Source of the DNA: SIG607 sp045592625
GTDB lineage: Bacteria > Bacillota > Clostridia > Oscillospirales > Acutalibacteraceae
Direction: 5' to 3'
Length of the DNA: 64,000 nucleotides
NCBI GenBank assembly: GCA_045592625.1
Contig: JAZNVC010000001.1
Location: forward strand, 62,001-126,000
A program made the translations under genes and the position numbers. This document shows positions 1-7,231 of the stretch, piece by piece. Each line of letters opens with the position of its first letter. Position 1 is the stretch's first letter. The notes under the pieces were generated by a model. It worked only from the letters and a program-made list of their open reading frames with translations. It was not told the DNA's origin and did no database searches.

Positions 1-30
1 CCTTAATAACTCTCTGTTTATAAGAAAAAA

Positions 31-54
31 TGCCCGTTAGTAACCTAACAGGCA
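31..54 (-). terminator. Rho-independent terminator, leftward
   Basis: An imperfect hairpin (TGCC-GTTAG pairing with CTAAC-GGCA) is followed on the minus strand by a run of six T. It lies just beyond the terminator of the first gene, so it is either a back-up terminator or belongs to a transcript continuing to the left of the window. Confidence 0.55.
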
Positions 55-97
55 TTGTTCATAACTTTTTTAAAAAAACAGAGTTTTGCATAAAAAT

Positions 98-130
98 AAA
101 GGCTGTTTTGCATATTACAAAACAGCCTTT
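98..130 (-). terminator. Terminator of the spoIIQ-like gene
   Basis: A perfect 13-bp stem (98-110 with 118-130) and a 7-nt loop begin 4 bp past the stop codon of the leftward gene. The minus strand continues into TTTATTTTTA, a good intrinsic terminator tail. Confidence 0.8.
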
Positions 131-133
131 AAA

Positions 134-817
134 TTATCGGTTATCAAAAAGAGAAAGGGGGTCGGCATATTCGCCGTTAAGCATAAGCTCTAAATGAAGA
201 TGGGGCTTATCTGCACTTTCGTTTAATACTGTACCGATTTCGCCTAAAATTTCTTCGCTATCTACTATATCGCCGCTTCTAACGGTAACATTTTTCAGTC
301 CGCAGTAGCTAAGCAGTACTCCGTCGCCGTGATCAATAGTTATCACCGTTCCGTAAGAAGTATTTTCATCTACTCCGATAACCGTTCCTGAAAATGCAGA
401 AACCACCACGTTTGCAACGGTAGGTGCAATATCCACACCTGTGTGAATTCGCATATCGTTAAAGGTAGCACTGTAAATTAGCGTATCGGGACTAAAATAC
501 TTTATTATAGTTCCCTCAATGGGCATAATATAAATAGGAGGATTTGTTTCCTCGGTAACGTCGGTAGCATCGGTGTTTTCCGAAGGGTTGCCGTTATTTG
601 ACTGCGACGTTGCTGTCTGTCCATCATCCTCAAAGGTCTCAGGTATATATATTTCATTGTTCTCCTGTCCGCTGCTTTCCTCTAAAAAAGACTTGGGAGT
701 ACTTTTTTCCATAGCCGAATATGCCGCAACGCCAATTACCGCCATACAAATTGCCAAAACCGCATAAAAGCCCTTTCCGGCAATAAATTTTGCTACCTTT
801 GATTCATAAAACTTCAT
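134..817 (-). CDS. spoIIQ: SpoIIQ-like M23 (LytM) peptidase
   Basis: This is a membrane-anchored LytM/M23 domain protein of 227 residues. One N-terminal transmembrane helix (about 14-34) is followed by an acidic Ser/Thr/Asn-rich linker and a LytM domain (about 98-220). Zinc-ligand motifs are intact: HTGVD (His125, Asp129) and HLH (His206, His208). Length and layout match clostridial SpoIIQ, the forespore partner of SpoIIIAH in the feeding-tube channel, where these residues are often kept. The ATG at 817 is chosen because GGTGA sits five bases upstream; an in-frame ATG at 829 has no ribosome binding site. A generic M23 endopeptidase is the alternative. spoIIID is also in this window, which supports but does not prove the assignment. 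Confidence 0.7.
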   Translation of the reverse strand: MKFYESKVAKFIAGKGFYAVLAICMAVIGVAAYSAMEKSTPKSFLEESSGQENNEIYIPETFEDDGQTATSQSNNGNPSENTDATDVTEETNPPIYIMPIEGTIIKYFSPDTLIYSATFNDMRIHTGVDIAPTVANVVVSAFSGTVIGVDENTSYGTVITIDHGDGVLLSYCGLKNVTVRSGDIVDSEEILGEIGTVLNESADKPHLHLELMLNGEYADPLSLFDNR

Positions 818-839
818 AAAAATCACCATTTTAAATAAT

Positions 840-1056
840 TTCTTTTTCTATGAAGTATTATTGACGGATATTATTTATTATATTCACCTAAAAATTTAAA
901 ATTTTGTTCACAAAATAATAAAATTTGTCTTTTATAATAAATTCATCAAAAGGGACGCCGCATCCTTTTTGATATGTTTTCCGAAAGGAAAACTTTCTCC
1001 TCAAACCCCTTTAAAATAGGCAAACACTCCGTGAAAACGGGGTGTTTGTCTATTTA
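840..1056. other. Intergenic region with tandem hairpins; rsmA terminator
   Basis: Three hairpins lie here: 945-973 (an 11-bp stem with one G-U), 974-991 (GTTTTCC paired with GGAAAAC) and 1015-1056 (a stem of about 19 bp, mostly perfect, with AT-rich base). The last begins at the rsmA stop codon and is its probable leftward terminator. No gene is seen. Confidence 0.5.
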
Positions 1057-1908
1057 TTATTCATATAACATATCACTTAAAAATGCCAACTGCTCAAAGG
1101 TAAGAGTTTCGCTTCTTACCGTCTGACTGAGAGACAGCTCATTAAGAGCAGCGGCTATTTTTTCTTTTTCTATTCCAAGGGTGTTGGAAACGGTATTGCA
1201 TAGAGTTTTTCTTCTTTGAGCAAAACAGGCTTTAACAAGTGAAAAGAAAAACTCCTCATTTTTAACCTTAACAGGCGGATTTTCAAGAATATCCAGTCTT
1301 ATAACGGCTGAATCTACGTTTGGAGGAGGCATAAAAGACTCTCTGCCTACCTCAAAAAGCACTTGAGCCTTTGCATAATAGGCTACCGCAACCGTTACGG
1401 CACCTGCCTGTCTGCTTCCTACCTGAGCACATAGTCGCTGTGCCGCTTCCTTTTGCACCATTACGGTTATGCTGTCAATGGGAAGTCTGCTTGTCAGAAG
1501 CTTCATAATAATGGGCGAGGTTATATAATAGGGCAAATTAGCACATACAGCCACCCTTTTGCAGTCAGAAAACTTTTCTTTAATAAGGGAAGCTAAATCA
1601 AGCTCCATTGCGTCACCGAAAACCACCTGGGCATTATCATAATCTTTTAGGGTACGGGCAAGAACGGGCTTTAAGCGGTTATCAAGTTCTACTGCAACAA
1701 CACGCTTTGCTACCTTTGCACACTCTACCGTTAAAACACCCACTCCGGGACCTATTTCAAGAACTCCCGTTTCGCTGTCGGCGGCAGATTCCGCCATAGC
1801 GGGACAAACAGCCGAGTCAATAAGAAAGTTTTGTCCCAAAGATTTTTTAAAGGAAAAGCCTAATGGAGTTAAAAGTTCTTTAATAGTTCTTATGTCTGCT
1901 AAATTCAT
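1057..1908 (-). CDS. rsmA: 16S rRNA adenine-N6,N6-dimethyltransferase RsmA (KsgA)
   Basis: RsmA transfers four methyl groups from SAM to two adjacent adenines in the 3'-terminal hairpin of 16S rRNA during 30S maturation. The 283-residue product has normal family length, the early GQNFL motif, the SAM-binding motif LEIGPGVGVLT and the catalytic NLPYYIT motif. The C-terminal helical RNA-binding part follows. The ATG at 1908 is preceded by GGGGA. The gene follows parB by 40 bp on the same strand, so it may be cotranscribed with parA-parB, and a hairpin at 1015-1056 ends the run. The assignment is secure. Confidence 0.95.
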   Translation of the reverse strand: MNLADIRTIKELLTPLGFSFKKSLGQNFLIDSAVCPAMAESAADSETGVLEIGPGVGVLTVECAKVAKRVVAVELDNRLKPVLARTLKDYDNAQVVFGDAMELDLASLIKEKFSDCKRVAVCANLPYYITSPIIMKLLTSRLPIDSITVMVQKEAAQRLCAQVGSRQAGAVTVAVAYYAKAQVLFEVGRESFMPPPNVDSAVIRLDILENPPVKVKNEEFFFSLVKACFAQRRKTLCNTVSNTLGIEKEKIAAALNELSLSQTVRSETLTFEQLAFLSDMLYE

Positions 1909-1948
1909 AAACTATTCCCCACCGCCAAGTATAACCTTATGTTGCATA

Positions 1949-2794
1949 TCAGTTTTCCTTTCCGGCAAGACGCTTTGCGAAATCCGCAAGTTCATCCTTG
2001 CTGTAAAACTCGATTGTAAGGGTTCCCTTGCCGTTTTTTGAGGCTGTAATTTTAACAGGGCGATGTAATACCTCTTTTAAAGATAATGCGACCTCTTTTT
2101 CAAAGTTGGATATTTTTTCTTCCTTTTTCTTGTGAACGGCAGGTTTTTTAGAGGCAAGAGCTTCAAGGGTTCTAACCGATGCACCGCTTAGTGCCAACTT
2201 AAAAAGCTCATCCCTTTTTTCGCCTTCTACTGCCAGTAGAGCTCTTGCGTGTCCTGCGGTAATTTTACCTTCTCTAAGAGCATCAAGTATTTTTTTCTCT
2301 AACCTTAAAAGTCTTAAGGCATTAGCCACAGCAGCACGGGATTTTCCCACACGGACGGCGGCATCCTCTTGTGTAAGACCGAATTTTTCAATAAGAGTGC
2401 TGTATCCTAATGCTTCTTCATAAGCGTTTAAATCTTCACGCTGTAGATTTTCCACCAGTGCTATTTCTGCAGCAGACTGCTCGTCCAGTTCCTTTATAAC
2501 GGCAGGAACACGGGTAAGTCCTGCTATTCGGCAGGCACGCCAACGACGTTCACCTGCAATTATTTCATATCTGCCTGAGGCTCTGGGGCGAACAACTATA
2601 GGCTGTAAAAGTCCGTGAACCGAAATGCTGTCGGCAAGTTCGTTTAAAGCCTCTTCATCAAAATCTTTACGGGGCTGTTCCCTGTTTGGCTCGATTTCGT
2701 GTATATCCAGTTCCGAAAGCTTACCCTCGTCGGTAGCATTTTCGCTGAAAAGTGCGTCAAGGCCTCTGCCAAGTCCTCCCTTTTTTACTGCCAT
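1949..2794 (-). CDS. parB: Chromosome-partitioning protein ParB (Spo0J)
   Basis: ParB is a CTP-dependent clamp that loads at parS sites near the origin and recruits SMC. The 281-residue protein has the usual start (GLGRGLDALF), the nuclease-like ParB domain with the GERRWRA box that carries CTP-binding and catalytic arginines, a helix-turn-helix centre (residues about 135-185) and a basic C-terminal dimerisation segment. Only one ParB-type gene is visible; no noc paralogue is present. AGGAGGG precedes the ATG and lies in the end of parA, three bases away. Two perfect cognate parS sites occur at 14677 and 14710, which supports this as the chromosomal system. Confidence 0.96.
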   Translation of the reverse strand: MAVKKGGLGRGLDALFSENATDEGKLSELDIHEIEPNREQPRKDFDEEALNELADSISVHGLLQPIVVRPRASGRYEIIAGERRWRACRIAGLTRVPAVIKELDEQSAAEIALVENLQREDLNAYEEALGYSTLIEKFGLTQEDAAVRVGKSRAAVANALRLLRLEKKILDALREGKITAGHARALLAVEGEKRDELFKLALSGASVRTLEALASKKPAVHKKKEEKISNFEKEVALSLKEVLHRPVKITASKNGKGTLTIEFYSKDELADFAKRLAGKEN

Positions 2795-2797
2795 TGG

Positions 2798-3568
2798 TTA
2801 TACCCTCCTGTTTCTCTTTAAAAATTCTTCTGCAAGTTTATCGTAGGCTATAGCCCCCTTGCCACGCTTGTCGTAATACTGTATGGGCATACCGTAACTT
2901 GGTGCTTCGCTAAGTCTTACAGAGCGAGGAATTGCTGTTGCAAAAAGTTTTCCGGAAAAGAATTTTTTTATTTCACTCACAACCTGATGGGTTAAATTAA
3001 GCCTGCCGTCATACATTGTCAGCACAACACCCTCAAGCTCAAGGGTGGGGTTATAAAGTCTTTTCACCTGACGAACAGACGCCATTAGCTGTGAAAGTCC
3101 TTCAAGGGCAAAATACTCACACTGTATAGGCACCAGTAAGGTGTCACTTGCCACAAGGGCATTTATGGTAATAAGTCCCAGCGACGGCGGACAGTCAATA
3201 AAAATATAATCGTAATTTTCTCTTACACGTGCCAAGGTCAGCTTTAACTGTTCATGACGGTTTTCAATATCAATCATTTCAACCTCGGCGGCTGCCAAAT
3301 TCATATCTGAGGGCACAATATCTACATTTTCAAACGAAGTATGTATAATAGCTTCCTCTGCAGAGTACTGTCCTATAAGAAGTCCGTAGGCAGAGCGAGT
3401 TATTTCTTTTTTGCTTATTCCGTATCCGCTGGTGGAATTTCCCTGAGGGTCGCAATCGGCAAGAAGCACCTTTTTACCCATAATTCCAAGGGCACTTACA
3501 AGATTAACAGCTGTAGTTGTTTTTCCTACTCCGCCCTTTTGATTTACCACCGCAATAATTTTACCCAT
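2798..3568 (-). CDS. parA: Chromosome-partitioning ATPase ParA (Soj)
   Basis: This is a MinD/ParA-type Walker ATPase of 256 residues. The deviant Walker A motif KGGVGKTT is at residues 11-18, and the Walker B segment FIDCPPS follows. ParA/Soj works with ParB in origin segregation and, in Bacillus, modulates DnaA. The ATG at 3568 is chosen because AGAGGTGA lies four to five bases upstream and gives the canonical MGKIIAVVNQKGG start; an upstream in-frame start adds 19 residues but would precede the ribosome binding site. The gene is immediately upstream of parB (3-bp gap) and has a good promoter at 3597-3625. Confidence 0.96.
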   Translation of the reverse strand: MGKIIAVVNQKGGVGKTTTAVNLVSALGIMGKKVLLADCDPQGNSTSGYGISKKEITRSAYGLLIGQYSAEEAIIHTSFENVDIVPSDMNLAAAEVEMIDIENRHEQLKLTLARVRENYDYIFIDCPPSLGLITINALVASDTLLVPIQCEYFALEGLSQLMASVRQVKRLYNPTLELEGVVLTMYDGRLNLTHQVVSEIKKFFSGKLFATAIPRSVRLSEAPSYGMPIQYYDKRGKGAIAYDKLAEEFLKRNRRV

Positions 3569-3596
3569 TGTGTCACCTCTAAATACATATATACTC

Positions 3597-3625
3597 ATTA
3601 TACCAAACTTTAAGTTAAAAAACAA
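3597..3625 (-). promoter_or_regulatory. Sigma-A promoter of parA-parB
   Basis: On the minus strand TTGTTT (3620-3625), a 17-bp spacer and TATAAT (3597-3602) form a good housekeeping promoter 29 bp before the parA ATG. Confidence 0.7.
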
Positions 3626-3632
3626 TCAATAA

Positions 3633-3661
3633 TTGAAATTAGCAAAACTTTGTGGTACAAT
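3633..3661 (+). promoter_or_regulatory. Sigma-A promoter of the lipoprotein gene
   Basis: TTGAAA (3633-3638), a 17-bp spacer and TACAAT (3656-3661) precede the rightward lipoprotein gene. The promoter is divergent from the parA promoter. Confidence 0.7.
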
Positions 3662-3692
3662 AAATAAAGAAATATAAATAAGAGGTATTTTT

Positions 3693-4115
3693 ATGAAACG
3701 TATTATATCTGTTTTAATAATTTTATCATTAATTTTTACGGTTACCGGTTGTGCTCCAAGCGGTTATCTTAAATCCACCGACGGCGATATTACCGTTACT
3801 CTGCCCGAAAATGTTACAAGTGAAGAATTTGTTCTTCCCGAAGAAGCAAAAGTGCTTATAGGGAAATGGAATCTTGTCTCTATTACAAACGGCGAAAATG
3901 CACAAACCTATGAAAATTCCTATTATAAATTTTATGATGACGGAAACCTTACCCTTGTGATATCAGGTCAAAAGGATGCCAAACAAAAATTCAAATTTAT
4001 AGAAAACGAGCTTTATATAGCAAATAAACCTGTAACCTATAAAGTTGAAAATGATACTTTAACCATTAATACAGGCGAAGGCAAAATCCATAAACTTACC
4101 AAAATAGCAGAATAA
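3693..4115 (+). CDS. Small secreted lipoprotein, lipocalin-like
   Basis: This is a 140-residue lipoprotein. A hydrophobic signal peptide ends in the lipobox VTGC (Cys20), so it should be lipid-anchored on the outer face of the membrane. The mature part, from about residue 50, reads as short beta strands (IGKWNLVSI, YYKFYDDGNLTLVI, VENDTLTI), a pattern seen in small lipocalin-like or DUF5640-type domains that report a 'stability/score' fold without known ligand. AGAGGT precedes the ATG by six bases. It is monocistronic between its own promoter and a strong terminator. No function can be assigned from sequence alone. Confidence 0.8.
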   Translation: MKRIISVLIILSLIFTVTGCAPSGYLKSTDGDITVTLPENVTSEEFVLPEEAKVLIGKWNLVSITNGENAQTYENSYYKFYDDGNLTLVISGQKDAKQKFKFIENELYIANKPVTYKVENDTLTINTGEGKIHKLTKIAE

Positions 4116-4145
4116 AAAAATCGAGGAATTTCCTCGATTTTTTTT
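4115..4145. terminator. Bidirectional terminator
   Basis: A perfect AAAATCGAGGA/TCCTCGATTTT stem with a tiny loop is flanked by A-runs on the left and T-runs on the right. It sits between convergent genes and should terminate both. Confidence 0.85.
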
Positions 4146-4149
4146 GCTT

Positions 4150-5262
4150 TTAAACTTCTATTTTATTTCGGGGATTTTTATTTATGTCATCCCTGACAAT
4201 TTTCCAAATTGCCGCCGTAATGGGTACGAAAATAAGCATTCCCACAATACCGAACATTCCGCCGCCCACAGTTACTGCGGCAAGTACCCAAATTGCAGGA
4301 AGTCCTATTGAGGTTCCTACTACCTTGGGATAGATAAAGTTCCCTTCAAGTTGCTGTAAAAGTAAAATATAGATTATGAAAACAAGTGCTTTTACGGGAT
4401 TTTCGGTAAGAATCATAAAAGTGCCCACACCGGCACCAATAAATGCACCTGCAATGGGAATAAGTGCGGTAAATGCAATAAGTGCACCTATCATTGCCGC
4501 ATAGGGAATTCCTAGAATATACATACCTACCGTGCAAAGCACACCCAAAATCACCGCTTCGGTACACTGACCTACTATGTAACGGCGAAAACATTCGTTA
4601 ATAGTATTAAAGAAATATACTATTTTTTCATACCAATTAGGCTTGGTATAATGACTTAATACCTTGGCGACCTGTCTTTTAAGCTTTTCCTTGCTGAGCA
4701 GAATATAAATGGCAAAAATTATACTCAAGAAAATAGTAATAACGGCAGAAAAGACCATAGTTACCGATTTTACCACCACGTCAACAATCTTACCCACACC
4801 AGAAGTAGCAATTCCTGTGATTTTATCAATAACCTCTTGCCAGTTTATTTTTGCAAGACTGTCTATAAATTCCTTGGAAATAAACTTAACGTTACTTAGT
4901 TTCTCGACAACAATGGTTGTAGCAGCAGGTAGTTTGGAAATTAATACCTGAACGCAGGACACAAGCTGAGGTACAACAATAATCACTATTAGAGCAATAA
5001 CAGCAATAACGGTCAAAAAGGCACCAATCATACAAAATGGCCGACGAGTAGCCTTTAAAAATTTTTTCTGACTTTTGGGAAAATAATGTCTTTCATATGA
5101 AGACATAATAATGTTTACAAGATACGCAATAACAAGACCGATAATAATGGGTGCGGCGGCTCCTAACAGGGCAACCGATACTGTGTTCCAATAATTGATG
5201 CAAAGATAAACAATAAAAACTGCAAAACCAATTTTAAATAAAGTTTTAAAATCTAATTTCAT
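4150..5262 (-). CDS. AI-2E family transporter (PF01594-type permease)
   Basis: This is a polytopic membrane protein of 370 residues with about eight hydrophobic helices. Two helices lie near the N terminus, a long soluble segment (about 110-150) follows, and the C-terminal half carries the conserved stretches IPYAAMIGALIAFTALIPIAGAF and EGNFIYPKVVG. These are hallmarks of the AI-2E/YtvI/PerM family. Members include proposed AI-2 exporters, Na+/H+ antiporters and the B. subtilis sporulation-linked YtvI, so the substrate cannot be stated. It is leftward, monocistronic and shares a terminator with the lipoprotein gene. Confidence 0.88.
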   Translation of the reverse strand: MKLDFKTLFKIGFAVFIVYLCINYWNTVSVALLGAAAPIIIGLVIAYLVNIIMSSYERHYFPKSQKKFLKATRRPFCMIGAFLTVIAVIALIVIIVVPQLVSCVQVLISKLPAATTIVVEKLSNVKFISKEFIDSLAKINWQEVIDKITGIATSGVGKIVDVVVKSVTMVFSAVITIFLSIIFAIYILLSKEKLKRQVAKVLSHYTKPNWYEKIVYFFNTINECFRRYIVGQCTEAVILGVLCTVGMYILGIPYAAMIGALIAFTALIPIAGAFIGAGVGTFMILTENPVKALVFIIYILLLQQLEGNFIYPKVVGTSIGLPAIWVLAAVTVGGGMFGIVGMLIFVPITAAIWKIVRDDINKNPRNKIEV

Positions 5263-5345
5263 TATTATACCGCCTGTAAAATTATTCTATATTAATTATA
5301 CTACCCATTAACAAATTTTACAATACGATTTTTATAAACATTCTG

Positions 5346-5705
5346 TTATTTTTCCTTAGCCTTAAAAATAAGACTCATTATTAAACCGAAAAAAAGTGCC
5401 GCCGTAATTCCTCCTGCAGTTGCACCCAGTCCGCCGGTTAAAATTCCTATTGCTCCGTCGCTTAATATTTTTTCTTTTACACCTTTAGCCAATAAATAAC
5501 CGAAACCAGTAAGGGGAGTAAGGGCACCTGCCCCCGCAAACTTAACAAAGGGGCCATATAATCCGACTGCACCAAGAATTACACCGGCAACCACATAGCC
5601 TGTAAGAATTCGTGCAGGACAAAGCTTTGTATAATCAATAAAAATCTGTCCTATAAGGCAAAGAGCACCGCCTATTAAAAATGCCTTTAAAATATCAACA
5701 ATCAT
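5346..5705 (-). CDS. spoVAE: Stage V sporulation protein AE (SpoVAEb type)
   Basis: This small membrane protein (119 residues, three to four hydrophobic segments) has the SpoVAE/SpoVAC family sequence, including the opening AFLIGGALCLIGQIFID and glycine-rich helices LTPLTGFGYLLAKG. SpoVA proteins form the channel that moves Ca-dipicolinate into the forespore and out at germination. Its usual partners spoVAC and spoVAD are not adjacent, which is unusual. Length favours SpoVAEb over the longer SpoVAC. The putative ribosome binding site GGTGA lies inside the right arm of a hairpin that also resembles the rarA-side terminator, so expression may depend on where transcription starts. Confidence 0.85.
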   Translation of the reverse strand: MIVDILKAFLIGGALCLIGQIFIDYTKLCPARILTGYVVAGVILGAVGLYGPFVKFAGAGALTPLTGFGYLLAKGVKEKILSDGAIGILTGGLGATAGGITAALFFGLIMSLIFKAKEK

Positions 5706-5706
5706 A

Positions 5707-5742
5707 AAAAATCACCGTCATTATTGTTTGACGGTGGTTTTT
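5707..5742 (-). terminator. Hairpin between rarA and spoVAE
   Basis: A 14-bp stem (5707-5720 with 5729-5742; one mismatch on the minus strand) is followed by T residues on the minus strand. It lies three bases past the rarA stop and one base before the spoVAE ATG. It probably ends rarA transcripts while burying the spoVAE ribosome binding site. Confidence 0.65.
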
Positions 5743-5744
5743 AT

Positions 5745-7010
5745 TTATTCCTCTTTTTTAATAAAATCAAGATATTCTTTAAATTTTTGCTCTGTTTTGT
5801 TATCACAGGGCTGATAGTATTTCTTATTTTTAATATTATCGGGTAAATACTGCTGTTTTACATAGTGATTTTTATAGGAGTGAGGATAAAGATAATGCTG
5901 ACCTTTAATCTGAGCATCCTCTCCGTCAAAGTGCTTGTTTTGAAGATGCCTTGGTATATCTGTGCCAACACCATGCTGAACGTCCTTCATAGCAGCGTCA
6001 ATAGCCGCTTCTCCTGAATTTGATTTAGGTGAGTTGGCAACAAGGATTACCGCATCGGCAAGAGGAATTCTGGCTTCGGGAAGTCCCACAAACATTGCCG
6101 CATCAATAGCCGCCTTTACTATGGGAATAATTTGCGGATAGGCAAGTCCTACGTCTTCACAGGCACACACCATTAAACGTCGACAGGCACTTGGCAAATC
6201 TCCTGCGGCAAGTATCCGTGCAAGATAATAAATAGCCGCATCGGCGTCACTTCCCCGCATTGATTTTTGATAGGCGGAAAGCAAATCGTAATGCTCGTCA
6301 CCCTCTCTGTCATAGCGAACAGCATTATTTTCTAAAATTTGCTCGGCAATTTCATCGGTTATAACAGTTTCTCCCGAACATTTTATGCTTAATAGACACA
6401 GTTCCAGCATATTCAGCGAACGCCTTACGTCGCCTCCTGCACTTCGTGCAATTTTGTCTCGTACACCGTCGGCAAAACTTAAATTTTTGCCCTCCTCGGC
6501 CGAAATAAGACCTAAACCTCGGTCAAGCAGATGTGCAATGTCGCTCTTTTCAAGGGTTTTAAACTCAAAAACTGTAGAACGGGATAGTATGGCATTATAT
6601 ACGTAGAAAAACGGATTTTCCGTGGTAGATGCAATAAGGGTAATATCCCCGTTTTCAATATAAGAAAGCAGAATTTGTTGTTGCTTTTTATTAAAATATT
6701 GAATTTCATCAAGATATAAAAGCACTCCGCCGACACATTCAAGGGAATCAAGAGAAGAAATTATATCCTTTATGTCCGAAGTTGAACAAATAGTAGCGTT
6801 AAGGTGATAAAGTTTTTTACCGCACCTTTCGGCAATAATGTTTGCAACGGTAGTCTTGCCCACACCCGACGGGCCGTAAAATATTAAATTAGGGATTTCT
6901 CCCGATTCAATTATTCTGCGAAGAACCTTTCCCTCTCCTAGAAGATGCCTTTGACCGGCAACCTGGTCAATGTTTTTCGGACGTAATCTGTCCGCCAATG
7001 GTGATGACAT
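5745..7010 (-). CDS. rarA: Replication-associated recombination protein RarA (MgsA)
   Basis: This is a AAA+ ATPase of the RarA/MgsA/WRNIP1 family that acts at stalled replication forks. It has 421 residues, Walker A GPSGVGKTT near residue 45, Walker B LYLDEIQYF, sensor 1 STTENP and the C-terminal tetramerisation region with KSMRGSD and GLPEARIPLADAV. The opening PLADRLRPKNIDQVAGQRHLLG is diagnostic. AAAGGAGGGGA precedes the ATG. The run of genes on this strand near the origin fits a replication-repair role. No defects are seen. Confidence 0.95.
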   Translation of the reverse strand: MSSPLADRLRPKNIDQVAGQRHLLGEGKVLRRIIESGEIPNLIFYGPSGVGKTTVANIIAERCGKKLYHLNATICSTSDIKDIISSLDSLECVGGVLLYLDEIQYFNKKQQQILLSYIENGDITLIASTTENPFFYVYNAILSRSTVFEFKTLEKSDIAHLLDRGLGLISAEEGKNLSFADGVRDKIARSAGGDVRRSLNMLELCLLSIKCSGETVITDEIAEQILENNAVRYDREGDEHYDLLSAYQKSMRGSDADAAIYYLARILAAGDLPSACRRLMVCACEDVGLAYPQIIPIVKAAIDAAMFVGLPEARIPLADAVILVANSPKSNSGEAAIDAAMKDVQHGVGTDIPRHLQNKHFDGEDAQIKGQHYLYPHSYKNHYVKQQYLPDNIKNKKYYQPCDNKTEQKFKEYLDFIKKEE

Positions 7011-7072
7011 ATTCTCCCCTCCTTTGTTTTTATTATACCATAACTATAAAAAAATCAAGCAGTCCCGTTGTT

Positions 7073-7206
7073 TTCGCGAAGCGAATATAACTCATTTGAA
7101 AATATCTGATATTTAACAAGATATTTCAAATGAATATAACTGCGAAGCAATATAACTCGCCTTCAGGCTAATATAACTGAGGCGCACTCCGTAAGGAGTG
7201 CGCCTC
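7073..7206. repeat. Hairpin array punctuated by AATATAACT
   Basis: Four exact copies of AATATAACT (7084, 7133, 7149, 7170) separate small palindromes: TTCGC-GAA-GCGAA at 7073, an imperfect stem of about 13 bp at 7093-7132, GC-GAA-GC at 7142, GCC-TTCA-GGC at 7159, and a perfect 12-bp stem at 7179-7206. The spacing is irregular, so this is not CRISPR. It resembles a dispersed intergenic hairpin repeat. The last stem lies beyond the stop of the large leftward gene and could stop its transcripts, though no T-run follows directly. Confidence 0.75.
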
Positions 7207-7231
7207 TTAGGGCACTTGGGAAAAATTAATT

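Noticed and set aside
7084..7178. Possible CRISPR array of AATATAACT repeats
   Set aside because: Repeats are only 9 bp, spacing varies from 7 to 40 bp, spacers are palindromic and no cas gene is present.
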